Assembly: GCA_038216155.1 (NCBI GenBank)
Contig: JBBQQH010000045.1
Span: forward strand, 1 to 23,516
Reading direction: 5' to 3'
Source of the DNA: SZAS-103 sp038216155
GTDB lineage: Bacteria > Pseudomonadota > Gammaproteobacteria > Xanthomonadales > Xanthomonadaceae
DNA: 23,516 nucleotides
Below are positions 15,398 through 23,009 of the stretch, one piece after another; position 1 is the first letter of the stretch; each line of letters opens with the position of its first letter. The notes under the pieces were generated by a model that saw only the letters and a program-made list of their open reading frames with translations, ran no database searches and was not told the origin of the DNA. Position numbers and translations under genes: made by a program.

Positions 15398-16716
15398 GGG
15401 TGGACGTGCACATCTGCATCAGCTAACTGCGAGCAGCGCACCCAGCCCAGCGCGCGGCTTTGCGATGCTGGCAGCCGCGCATCGGATTCGCGCACGAATC
15501 GCAAACCGGTTGCCGGGTGTTCGATGCGATAACCCGGCAGGGCGTCGGCATCACCGCAACCTTGCCCGCCGATTTCGACGCTCGCAGGAAGCAGCGCATC
15601 GAGTGTGCCCCGATTAGCCACCTGCAGGTCGAAGGCGCCGGTACCGGTGGACTGTGCACTGGCGACCAGTTGCGCCTGCAACGGCTGCGCATTGATGACG
15701 GCGGCTAGGGTCGCCAGCGCCCAGGCGCGACGATCGCCCGGCAACGGCAGGCGAAACCAGACGATGCCGCGCAGATGCGTCGGCGGCGCGGCTTCCAGTT
15801 TGCGCAGCAGAGCCGCAACTGCGCCGGGATCAGCGTTGAGTTCCTGACGCTCGCCTGCTTGCGCCAGCCCTGCTTCGCTTTCCACGCCCACGCGCTGGCC
15901 GGCACGATCGAACACCAGCGCTGATCCATAGGCAGGCAGCGCCAGGTCGAATGGCTTTTCACTGCGCGCGGCGAATCGCGCAATCCATTGCGCGGCCTTG
16001 CCGGCATCGAACAAGCCCAGCGCCGGATCGCGCACGGCGTGCACCTGCAGCACCGCCTCGTCGGCAACGGCAAGCACATCGGGCAGCCCGGGTGCATCGA
16101 TCCAGTCGGGTAACGCGGTGATCGAAAGTTGCACTTCGCGCGGAAGTGCGGCGCGCACTGCGCTCAGCAGTTTCGCGTATTCGGGCAAACGTGCGCTTGG
16201 ACAATCGAAGTCGATTTCGATGCCGTCCACATGCACACCGGCGGCGCGCCAATCCGACACGATGTGCGCGCTGCGCTGCGCGATGTCGGCGGCGTCGAGC
16301 TTCGGCAATCGGCCGTCGAGCCTGATTACCGGACGCACCGCGCGGCCATCCACTTGCAAGGCCTGCAGGTCGACGTGGGCATCGAACCAGCCTTCGCCCG
16401 ACTGCAGTTGCGCGGCCAACACTCGCAATTGATTGAACAGTTCATGGCTGTTGGCCAACACGCCGCGATGTGATGGGGTCCATACACGCTGCCAAATGTA
16501 GGCGGCTTGTGGCAGGGTTGAGGCCGAGCTCTGCGCGGGTGATTTGGCAGGGGTCGATGCCGGCGCTGTCGTCGCACTTGAGTCGGATGCGGGCATCGGT
16601 GCGCCGTTGCTTTCTGGCGAGCGTGAGCAGGATGCAACTGACAAGAGAAGGGCAAAGCCCAGAAAAAACTGAAGACGCAAGGTTGACTCCAATTGCGATG
16701 CGTGAGAGGTGAACAT
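15394..16716 (-). CDS. DUF3142 domain lipoprotein
   Basis: A 440-residue predicted lipoprotein. A hydrophobic segment at 14-29 ends with the lipobox SVASC (Cys30), followed by a Ser/Pro/Ala-rich tether to about residue 68. From 71 (AAYIWQRVWTPSHRGVL) the sequence matches my memory of DUF3142, a family without known function. The segment VDGIEIDFDCPSARLPEY (163-180), followed by beta-strand text such as VQLSITALPDWID, resembles a TIM-barrel glycosidase of the GH18 type, with acidic residues at the strand-4 position. A carbohydrate-related role is therefore possible but inferred. No strong ribosome-binding site precedes the ATG. It is first in a two-gene unit with the TPR-like protein, behind a 410-bp repeat-rich spacer. 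Confidence 0.85.
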   Translation of the reverse strand: MFTSHASQLESTLRLQFFLGFALLLSVASCSRSPESNGAPMPASDSSATTAPASTPAKSPAQSSASTLPQAAYIWQRVWTPSHRGVLANSHELFNQLRVLAAQLQSGEGWFDAHVDLQALQVDGRAVRPVIRLDGRLPKLDAADIAQRSAHIVSDWRAAGVHVDGIEIDFDCPSARLPEYAKLLSAVRAALPREVQLSITALPDWIDAPGLPDVLAVADEAVLQVHAVRDPALGLFDAGKAAQWIARFAARSEKPFDLALPAYGSALVFDRAGQRVGVESEAGLAQAGERQELNADPGAVAALLRKLEAAPPTHLRGIVWFRLPLPGDRRAWALATLAAVINAQPLQAQLVASAQSTGTGAFDLQVANRGTLDALLPASVEIGGQGCGDADALPGYRIEHPATGLRFVRESDARLPASQSRALGWVRCSQLADADVHVHP

Positions 16717-16820
16717 TGCCGTGCAAGATACCAGCGTGGGAATGGCTGCGGCAGGTGTTGTGATTTATCTCGGCGACTTTGAGGTTCAAAGCTCGAGGTC
16801 GTTGCACAAACGCTCCAGGT

Positions 16821-16847
16821 CGTCATCCCGGCGAACGCCGGGACCCA
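16821..16847 (+). repeat. Dispersed hairpin repeat, copy 1
   Basis: The copy begins CGTCATCCC and ends GGGACCCA, with a stem CCCGGC/GCCGGG (16827-16832 and 16837-16842) and loop GAAC. This pattern is typical of dispersed intergenic palindromes (REP-like) in GC-rich gammaproteobacteria. Copies 2 and 3 nearby share the CGTCATC start and the CCCA end. Confidence 0.7.
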
Positions 16848-16925
16848 TTTTGATCTCGGGCATCTACTCGGGTGGCGCTCGCCAACCGACCGAGCGTCAC
16901 ATTTAGTTGTCACCAAACTTTGGAT

Positions 16926-16951
16926 CGTCATCCCCGCGCAGGCGGGGCCCA
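16926..16951 (+). repeat. Dispersed hairpin repeat, copy 2
   Basis: The copy begins CGTCATCCCC and has a stem CCCCGC/GCGGGG (16932-16937 and 16942-16947) with loop GCAG, ending in CCCA. It is nearly identical to copy 3, which lies about 100 bp away in the opposite orientation. The two could therefore pair into one long hairpin in a transcript or in cruciform DNA. Confidence 0.75.
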
Positions 16952-17047
16952 TGGACCTTGATTTCTAGGGCCTTTTGTCTCGGTGGTCGACTTCTGGATA
17001 TCGAACAGTGCCGATCCCTTTCTTCAAAGGAAAACAGCGGACGTCCT

Positions 17048-17074
17048 TGGGGCCCCGCCTGCGCGGCGATGACG
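17048..17074 (-). repeat. Dispersed hairpin repeat, copy 3 (inverted)
   Basis: Read on the minus strand it begins CGTCATCGCC and ends GGGGCCCCA, sharing the core CCGCGCAGGCGGGGCCC with copy 2. One C-to-G change in the left arm disrupts its own stem slightly. Copies 2 and 3 form a head-to-head pair with an internal span of about 96 bp. Confidence 0.75.
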
Positions 17075-17102
17075 GCTTTGATGATGAATCTCCTGCCTCA
17101 CC

Positions 17103-17131
17103 TGTAATTCCCGCAAGCCGCGGGAATTACA
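17103..17131 (-). repeat. Perfect 12-bp hairpin covering the response-regulator stop codon
   Basis: TGTAATTCCCGC (17103-17114) and GCGGGAATTACA (17120-17131) are exact complements with loop AAGCC. The TAA stop of the response-regulator gene (17127-17129) lies inside the right arm. No T-run follows in the direction of transcription, so it may stabilise the mRNA 3' end or act as a Rho-linked barrier rather than an intrinsic terminator. It may also be a different dispersed repeat that inserted at the gene end. Confidence 0.75.
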
Positions 17132-17744
17132 ACCAGCCTTTTTGTCGAGCCAGGCGGTGGGCTTCGATGCGGTTGTTGACACCGAGTTTGCCGATTGCCT
17201 CGGACAGATAATTGCGAACGGTGCCGTGCGAGAGATGCAGGCGTTCTGCGATGTCGCCTGCGCCCAGACCCTCGCCGGACAGACGCAAGATCTGGCGTTC
17301 GCGCTCGCTCAACGGGTCGGCTTCGGACCAAGCCTCCAGCGCCAGTTCCGGCGCGATCGCGCGGCCGCCGCGATGCACCTGTCGCAATGCCTCGGCCAGT
17401 TTTTCCGCCGGCGCGTCCTTGAGCAGGTAACCGGCCACGCCGGCATCCAGCGCGCGGCGCAAATAGCCGCTGCGCGCGAACGTGGTGACGATCACCACTT
17501 TGACCGGCAGCTGTGCGTCACGGATCCGCTGCGCCAGTTCCAGCCCGGTCATGCCAGGCATTTCGATGTCTGTCACCAGCACGTCGGGACCGCCGCCCGT
17601 GCGCTGCAGGCGCTGCACTTCGCACCACGCGGCCTCGCCATCGGCCGCGCTTCCGAGCACTTCGATGTCCGATTCCAGCGCCAGCAACGCGGACAGCGCT
17701 CCACGCACCATTGCTTGGTCCTCGGCAAGCAGCACGCGGATCAT
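17127..17744 (-). CDS. NarL/LuxR-family response regulator (DesR-like)
   Basis: A 205-residue two-component response regulator. The receiver domain (1-120) has the acidic pair E8-D9, the phosphoacceptor D59 in VLVTDIEMPGMTG, the Thr of VIVTTFARSGYLRRALDAG, and the Lys of GYLLKDAP. A LuxR-type helix-turn-helix follows at about 140-200 (PLSERERQILRLSGEGLGAG, IAERLHLSHGTVRNYLSEAI). All phosphorylation residues are present. Its start overlaps the kinase stop as ATGA. As the last gene of the ABC/kinase operon, it probably controls that operon. The nested palindromes before the ABC ATPase gene are candidate binding sites. Its final codons lie in a perfect hairpin. Confidence 0.95.
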   Translation of the reverse strand: MIRVLLAEDQAMVRGALSALLALESDIEVLGSAADGEAAWCEVQRLQRTGGGPDVLVTDIEMPGMTGLELAQRIRDAQLPVKVVIVTTFARSGYLRRALDAGVAGYLLKDAPAEKLAEALRQVHRGGRAIAPELALEAWSEADPLSERERQILRLSGEGLGAGDIAERLHLSHGTVRNYLSEAIGKLGVNNRIEAHRLARQKGWL

Positions 17745-18925
17745 GCGCTACGCCGCAACGGCAGCACGTCGGACGCAGAGTCGGCATCGGTGGCGGGCGC
17801 GATTACGCCGCTAGGCAGCGGCAGGCGCAAGATCAGCAGCGTGCCGCGCGGGTCCACCGATTCAATCCGCAACGTTCCGCCGAGCGCGCTCACCCGCTCG
17901 CGCATTCCGGACAGCCCATTGCCTTCATGCGCTCCGGTGCCGCGGCCATCATCCTGCACCCGCAACTCTGCCGCATCGGCGTCGATGCGCAATTTGGCAT
18001 GGGCGTAGCGCGCTTGCGCATGCCGGTGGATATTGGTGACCGCCTCGCGCAAGCCCAGGGCCAGGCAGGTTTCCTGTTCAACTGGCAACGGCGTGTCGAA
18101 CCCGTCGTAGTCGAATCGCACGTTGGCGCATTCCAGCAACAGGCGCGCCGAGGCGACTTCACCAGCCAGCGCGGCAGCGCGAATTCCACTGACCGCATGC
18201 CGCACTTCGGTCAGCGCGTCACGCGTGATGCGTTCGACGTCGGCAATCTCGCGGCGTGCTGCCTGCGGATCACGATCGAACAACTTGCGCGCGAGCTCGG
18301 ACTTGAGCGCGATCATCGACAAGGTGTGTCCGAGCAGATCGTGCAGGTCGCGTCCGATGCGTTCGCGCTCTGCTGTCGCTGCCAGCCTGCGCACTTCCTC
18401 GTGGCTGAGGCGCAAATCGGCATCCTTCCGTGCGTTCAGGCGGTAGGCGAGATTGCCACCGCCAACCGACAGCGCAACCATGCTCATTGCAATCGTAATG
18501 ACCCAAGGCCAATGCTGCAGCCAGGCGGATAACACGTAGCCGGACACGATCAGCAGCATCATCGCGACGCTCTGTCGGACCGACCCGAAAAACGCCAGAT
18601 AGGCGCAGGAATAAATCAGGTACGAGGTGCCTCCGCTGTGATTCCACGGCATCACCGTGTAACCAAGCGCGGCCATCCCGAGCGCGAAAAACACGATGTG
18701 GCGTTGCGACTGCAGGTAGGCCGAAACGTACAGAGCGAGGAATACTGGAAAGCTGATCGTCGTCGCCAACACCCAGGCGCGATCGATGCGATTGTTGAAC
18801 AGGAAGTCGGCGAAAACCCAGATTGTCCACACCAGGTTGATCAGCAGCACGTGCCGCAACTTGCCCTCGCGGGCATGCCGGCTGGCGATAGAATCGGGAG
18901 CGGGACGAGTTAGCGAAAAAGCCAT
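17741..18925 (-). CDS. DesK-like sensor histidine kinase (HisKA_3 type)
   Basis: From the ATG at 18925 this is 394 residues. Six hydrophobic helices, from LLINLVWTIWVFADFLF to ITIAMSMVALSVGGG, form a membrane sensor with little periplasmic sequence, as in DesK-type kinases. The dimerisation domain has ERERIGRDLHDLLGHTLS with the phosphoacceptor His. The ATPase domain shows LREAVTNIHRHAQA, QDDGRG and GNGLSGMRERVSALGG. The frame extends 22 codons further to an ATG at 18991, which would overlap the preceding gene by 41 bp. I prefer 18925, which leaves a 25-bp gap; neither start has a strong ribosome-binding site. It probably senses a membrane or transporter state set by the LiaF-like and ABC proteins encoded just upstream. 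Confidence 0.92.
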   Translation of the reverse strand: MAFSLTRPAPDSIASRHAREGKLRHVLLINLVWTIWVFADFLFNNRIDRAWVLATTISFPVFLALYVSAYLQSQRHIVFFALGMAALGYTVMPWNHSGGTSYLIYSCAYLAFFGSVRQSVAMMLLIVSGYVLSAWLQHWPWVITIAMSMVALSVGGGNLAYRLNARKDADLRLSHEEVRRLAATAERERIGRDLHDLLGHTLSMIALKSELARKLFDRDPQAARREIADVERITRDALTEVRHAVSGIRAAALAGEVASARLLLECANVRFDYDGFDTPLPVEQETCLALGLREAVTNIHRHAQARYAHAKLRIDADAAELRVQDDGRGTGAHEGNGLSGMRERVSALGGTLRIESVDPRGTLLILRLPLPSGVIAPATDADSASDVLPLRRSA

Positions 18926-18950
18926 GGTCGTTGTCGTCGGCTGCAGACGC

Positions 18951-19373
18951 TCAGTGTGCGCCGCGATCGAGGTTACTTGCACGGCAGCCATCCGACGTCA
19001 TCATCGACAGCCCACCGATGATCAGGAACAGCGGCCACCAATCTCCGAATGCACGATTTAACAGAAAGATCGCGGCGATGGTGAGCACCGCGACCGCATT
19101 TAGAAGCGAATGCAGCACCTGAGAATCGACCGAACCGACTTCACGATAGCGTTGCCATGCGCGATCGAGCGGAGCCATCGCGCCAATCACGATGAACAAC
19201 GCCCACCAATGAGCCCACGCAAACAGCGGCACATCCAAGCCCAGATTTCTGGCGAGAAAGACCAGCCCGATGGCGATTGCCACTACCCCGGTTGCGATGC
19301 TTGCGGGGTTGCCATGATGAGTGCCTGGGCCTGATTCATTGTTTCGTAATTCGCCGGTCTGGATCGTATTCAT
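18951..19373 (-). CDS. LiaF/DUF5668-like small membrane protein
   Basis: A 140-residue membrane protein with four hydrophobic helices arranged as two similar hairpins. The first contains GLVFLARNLGL and WWALFIVIGAMAPL, the second AIFLLNRAF and WWPLFLIIGGLSMM. This resembles the LiaI/LiaF transmembrane region, which in Firmicutes acts with LiaRS-type kinases in cell-envelope stress sensing. The start ATG at 19373 has GGAG (plus 19381-19384) upstream. Sitting between an ABC permease and a DesK-like kinase, it is a good candidate for a modulator of the kinase. That role is inferred from position and family resemblance only. Confidence 0.8.
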   Translation of the reverse strand: MNTIQTGELRNNESGPGTHHGNPASIATGVVAIAIGLVFLARNLGLDVPLFAWAHWWALFIVIGAMAPLDRAWQRYREVGSVDSQVLHSLLNAVAVLTIAAIFLLNRAFGDWWPLFLIIGGLSMMTSDGCRASNLDRGAH

Positions 19374-19399
19374 TTACCTACTCCGCGAAACCGTTTTGC

Positions 19400-19450
19400 A
19401 TGAGGTGAAATACACCTCATAGGGAGCGATCAGTCGGCCCTTGCGGGCCC
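19400..19450 (-). promoter_or_regulatory. Two hairpins between permease and LiaF-like gene
   Basis: ATGAGGTG (19400-19407) and CACCTCAT (19413-19420) form a perfect 8-bp inverted repeat with a 5-nt spacer. GGCCC (19436-19440) and GGGCC (19445-19449) form a second short stem. They occupy most of the 95-bp gap. As RNA they could limit read-through or expose a processing site, setting the ratio of ABC proteins to signalling proteins. As DNA the first could be an operator. Confidence 0.45.
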
Positions 19451-19468
19451 TCACCGAATCGACATGAC

Positions 19469-20244
19469 TCAATGCGCACGCGCCAGCCAGCGCCGTGCAA
19501 TCGCGAAACACACCAGCGTGAATCCAAGCAGCCACGCCAGGTGCACACCGACGTTTGCCACCGGCACCAGACCAACTGCCATTAACGCGAACTGGGCCAG
19601 ATGATACGCAGGCCAGAGTGGCGCGAGTTGCGCGACAACGTGCGGCAACATGGTCAAGGGCATCCACAAGCCAGACAGAAACGCCATCGGCAGATAGATG
19701 AGATTGACGAACGCAGGCGCGGCATTGGCATTGGCGCGAGCGCCGATCATCAATCCGAGTGCGCAGAATGGCATCACGCCCAGCACCGCGATCACACCGA
19801 CCATCAGCCACTGGCCGAATGCCAGCCTTACGCCGCCCAACGTCACTGCCATCGTCGCGAGAATTGCGTAGATGATTACTGCGAATAACATCGCCATTAA
19901 CATCTTTGACAGCAGATAACCGCCGGGCGGCATCGGCGCCACTCGCTTTAGCGCAAGCCAGCCGCGTTCGCGCTCGATCGCCACACCCACGCCGAATCCA
20001 AACAAGCTTGGCGCCATCACCCCGAACACGCTGTAGGTCGCAAACAAGTAATGCGCGGCCTGCGCGTTGCCGCGATTGAGCAGGATGCCGAACAGCAGGT
20101 AGAACAGCGGCGGAAACAGCAATGTCGGCGCAGCGAATGCCGGGGTGCGCAAAACACGCAGGAACTCGAACTTCGCCTCCAGCAGGTAACTGGCCAGAGG
20201 ACTGCGCGAACCTGCCTCGCGCGGTTTGGTTTGTGCGATGGCGT

Positions 20245-20248
<4 letters not shown>
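19469..20248 (-). CDS. ABC-2 type transporter permease
   Basis: A 259-residue inner-membrane permease of the ABC-2 (DrrB/NodJ-like) superfamily with six predicted helices. A cytoplasmic N-terminal region, EAKFEFLRVLRTPAFAAPTL, leads into helix 1. The loop VAIERERGWLALKRVAPMPP is the typical ABC-2 cytoplasmic segment, and LIYLPMAFLSGLWMPLTMLP matches the conserved region before the last helices. It overlaps the ATPase gene as ATGA and has its own GGGAGG ribosome-binding site inside that gene (just above 20250). With the ATPase it should form an exporter. Relatives move drugs, lipids or peptides; the substrate here is unknown. Confidence 0.93.
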
Positions 20249-21165
<917 letters not shown>

Positions 21166-21171
21166 AACGTT

Positions 21172-21177
21172 TCCTCC
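21172..21177 (-). promoter_or_regulatory. Strong ribosome-binding site fixing the ABC ATPase start
   Basis: On the minus strand this is GGAGGA, six bases before the ATG at 21165. It is one of the best Shine-Dalgarno matches in the window and decides the start against the longer reading frame. Confidence 0.85.
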
Positions 21178-21229
21178 GTTGCGTGACACTTTCGGCGCAT
21201 GCCAACGACTGCGGCAGTGGGCTGCGTCA

Positions 21230-21253
21230 ACAGTTGCGCCTGACAACTGTCAG
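21230..21253. promoter_or_regulatory. Nested palindromic operator candidate in the divergent control region
   Basis: Two overlapping perfect palindromes are present: ACAGTTG (21230-21236) with CAACTGT (21244-21250), spacer 7; and CTGACA (21240-21245) with TGTCAG (21248-21253), spacer 2. They lie between the divergent ABC ATPase and aminotransferase genes, about 65-88 bases before the former's start and about 56 bases upstream of the latter's -10 element. NarL/LuxR-type regulators bind such short dyads, so the operon's own response regulator is the natural candidate. Confidence 0.5.
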
Positions 21254-21285
21254 CCACACGCTGCACGCGCAACCTTTATCGGGGG

Positions 21286-21314
21286 TTCTGCGGCGTCGGG
21301 GCGCATGCTATAAT
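21286..21314 (+). promoter_or_regulatory. Extended -10 promoter of the aminotransferase gene
   Basis: A perfect TATAAT at 21309-21314 is preceded by TG one base upstream (TGCTATAAT), an extended -10 element. At 17-bp spacing TTCTGC (21286-21291) is a poor -35, which extended -10 promoters tolerate. The predicted transcript start near 21321 leaves a leader of about 110 bases before the ATG at 21431. Confidence 0.7.
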
Positions 21315-21320
21315 TGGGCG

Positions 21321-21430
21321 CAAGTTATTCATTTCGTTGAGAAGTCTTGTTTTCTGACTTTTCAACCCACTGGTGCGCGGCATAGCCGCGCATTGTTGTT
21401 TCAACTCACCAAGTTTTCCGGGAGCCTTTC
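21321..21430 (+). promoter_or_regulatory. Structured 5' leader of the aminotransferase mRNA
   Basis: Two stems are predicted. TTGAGAAGTC (21337-21346) pairs with GACTTTTCAA (21356-21365) with one wobble. TGCGCGGC (21374-21381) pairs with GCCGCGCA (21385-21392) around a 3-nt loop. The word TTTCAAC occurs twice (21360-21366 and 21399-21405), and either copy can pair with GTTGAGA at 21336-21342. TGGTG (21371-21375) can pair with CACCA (21407-21411). The ribosome-binding site GGGAG (21420-21424) follows, six bases before the ATG. The layout allows two exclusive folds, as in attenuators or riboswitches, but I recognise no known riboswitch class. Confidence 0.5.
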
Positions 21431-22984
21431 ATGAACCAGACCGACTCGACGCGTCTTTCGCCACTGCAGATGCTGGAAAGCCTGCGCAGTGCCGGCGGCA
21501 GCGTGCGCAGTCCGGGCCTTGATGATGCGACGATCGAGCGCTTCCTGCCGACCCATCCCGATTTGGCCGAAGCAATCGCCGCCGCACACGAGGCGTTTGT
21601 CACCCTGCAGGCGGACTCGTTGATCGCGCCGATCCTGGCCCTGGACGAGGACGCGCAGGCGCACGCGGTGCAGGCCGGCTTCATCAATTTTTATCCCGAC
21701 GATGCAGTCAATCCGTATGTGGCGCTGGCTGCGCGCGGACCGTGGGTGATCACCCTGAAAGGCGCCGTGGTGCATGACTCCGGCGGCTACGGAATGCTGG
21801 GCCTTGGACACGCGCCAAAGGTCGTGATCGAGGCGATGGCGCGACCGCAGGTGATGGCGAACATCATGACGCCGAACCTCAGCCAGTTGCGCATCGTCAA
21901 TGCGCTGCGCGCCGAGATTGGACACACCCGCAATAGCGATGCTGACTGCCCGTTTACGCATTTTCTATGCCTGAATTCGGGTTCGGAATCGGTCTCGCTG
22001 GCCGGACGCATCGCCGATGTCAACACCAAACTGATGACCGACACCGGCGCGCGACACGCCGGCAAGCAGATCAAGCGGCTCGCCGTGAAAGGCGCGTTCC
22101 ACGGCCGCACCGAACTACCCGCGATCTATTCCGATTCCAGCCGCAAGGTGTATGCGCAATACCTTGCCAGCTATCGGCACGAAAACAGCGTGATCACGGT
22201 CGAGCCTTACAGCATTGAACAACTGCGCCAGGTGTTCGCCGATGCCGAGCAGCACGGCTGGTACATCGAGGCAATGTTCCTGGAACCGGTGATGGGCGAA
22301 GGCGATCCCGGTCGCGCAGTGCCGCCGGAGTTCTACGCTGCTGCGCGCGAGTTGACGAAGGCGCACGGCACTCTGTTGCTGGTCGATTCGATCCAGGCCG
22401 GATTGCGCGCGCACGGCGTGCTGTCGATTGTCGACTACCCCGGTTTCGAGTCGCTCGAAGCTCCGGACATGGAGACCTATTCGAAAGCGCTGAATGCGGG
22501 CCAGTATCCGCTGTCGGTGCTGGCGGTGACCGCGCGCGCCGCATCGCTGTATCGCAAGGGCGTGTACGGCAACACAATGACCGCGAACCCGCGCGCGCTG
22601 GATGTCGCCTGCGCCACGATGGCTGCGCTCACGCCTGCGCTGCGGGAGAACATCCGTGCGCAAGGTCGTGCATTCCTGGATCGGCTGAACGCGGTGAAAG
22701 ACGAGCTCCCCGGCCTGATCACCAAAGTTCAGGGTACCGGCCTGCTGTTCTCATGCGAGCTGCATCCTGACTTCAAGTGCTATGGCGTCGGTTCGACCGA
22801 GGAATACCTGCGCGAGCGCGGCATCGGCGTGATTCACGGCGGCGCGAACTCGTTGCGCTTCACACCACATTTTGCAATCACCGACGCCGAGGCCGACCTG
22901 ATCGTCGCGCATGTGCGTCACGCGTTGCTGCAAGGACCACGCAAGACCGCTAGCGCGCCCGCGACGGCGGCGCAGGCCGCCTGA
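21431..22984 (+). CDS. PLP-dependent class III aminotransferase-fold enzyme
   Basis: A 517-residue fold-type I PLP enzyme. The core starts near residue 84 (FINFYPDDAVNPYVAL), after an unusual N-terminal extension of about 80 residues. Class III features are LNSGSESVSLAGRIA (181-195, phosphate pocket), GAFHGRTELPA near 221, the Asp319 that would contact the PLP pyridine nitrogen, and the Schiff-base Lys352 in ETYSKALNAGQYPLS. Normally the Asp lies in a DEVQTG-like motif; here it reads DSIQAGLRAHG, so the usual Glu is replaced by Ser. GNTMTANPRALDVAC matches the C-terminal conserved segment. Substrate cannot be assigned; the motif variant argues against a standard ornithine or GABA aminotransferase. 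It is co-oriented with the acidic protein 25 bp downstream and divergent from the ABC operon. Confidence 0.9.
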   Translation: MNQTDSTRLSPLQMLESLRSAGGSVRSPGLDDATIERFLPTHPDLAEAIAAAHEAFVTLQADSLIAPILALDEDAQAHAVQAGFINFYPDDAVNPYVALAARGPWVITLKGAVVHDSGGYGMLGLGHAPKVVIEAMARPQVMANIMTPNLSQLRIVNALRAEIGHTRNSDADCPFTHFLCLNSGSESVSLAGRIADVNTKLMTDTGARHAGKQIKRLAVKGAFHGRTELPAIYSDSSRKVYAQYLASYRHENSVITVEPYSIEQLRQVFADAEQHGWYIEAMFLEPVMGEGDPGRAVPPEFYAAARELTKAHGTLLLVDSIQAGLRAHGVLSIVDYPGFESLEAPDMETYSKALNAGQYPLSVLAVTARAASLYRKGVYGNTMTANPRALDVACATMAALTPALRENIRAQGRAFLDRLNAVKDELPGLITKVQGTGLLFSCELHPDFKCYGVGSTEEYLRERGIGVIHGGANSLRFTPHFAITDAEADLIVAHVRHALLQGPRKTASAPATAAQAA

Positions 22985-23009
22985 GATCCAATCCCCTCAT
23001 GGAGATCGC

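Larger units (their letters stand above)
16717..17126. other. 410-bp gene-free spacer with dispersed hairpin repeats
   Basis: No coding region is supported. It holds three copies of a CGTCATC-type hairpin repeat (16821-16847, 16926-16951 and 17048-17074 inverted) and most of a fourth hairpin at 17103-17131. Close to the DUF3142 start is a small inverted repeat CTTTGA-GGT-TCAAAG (16777-16791), which could be an operator. On the minus strand GATAAA lies nearby (plus 16763-16768), but I see no matching -35. The region serves as the 3' end of the two-component operon and the upstream region of the DUF3142 gene. Confidence 0.55.

Noticed and set aside
16821..17131. A CRISPR array in the hairpin-repeat cluster
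   Set aside because: The repeats differ in orientation and sequence, spacing is uneven (about 80 and 100 bp), and no cas gene is present.
19374..19811. A 145-codon minus-strand frame overlapping the ABC permease end
   Set aside because: It is a shifted frame of the permease gene with Arg/Cys-rich text and no family match. The permease frame is clearly the coding one.
22911..23009. A longer N-terminus for the small acidic protein
   Set aside because: These 33 codons lie mostly inside the aminotransferase gene and read as Arg/Pro-rich text. The ATG at 23010 has a properly spaced GGAG.
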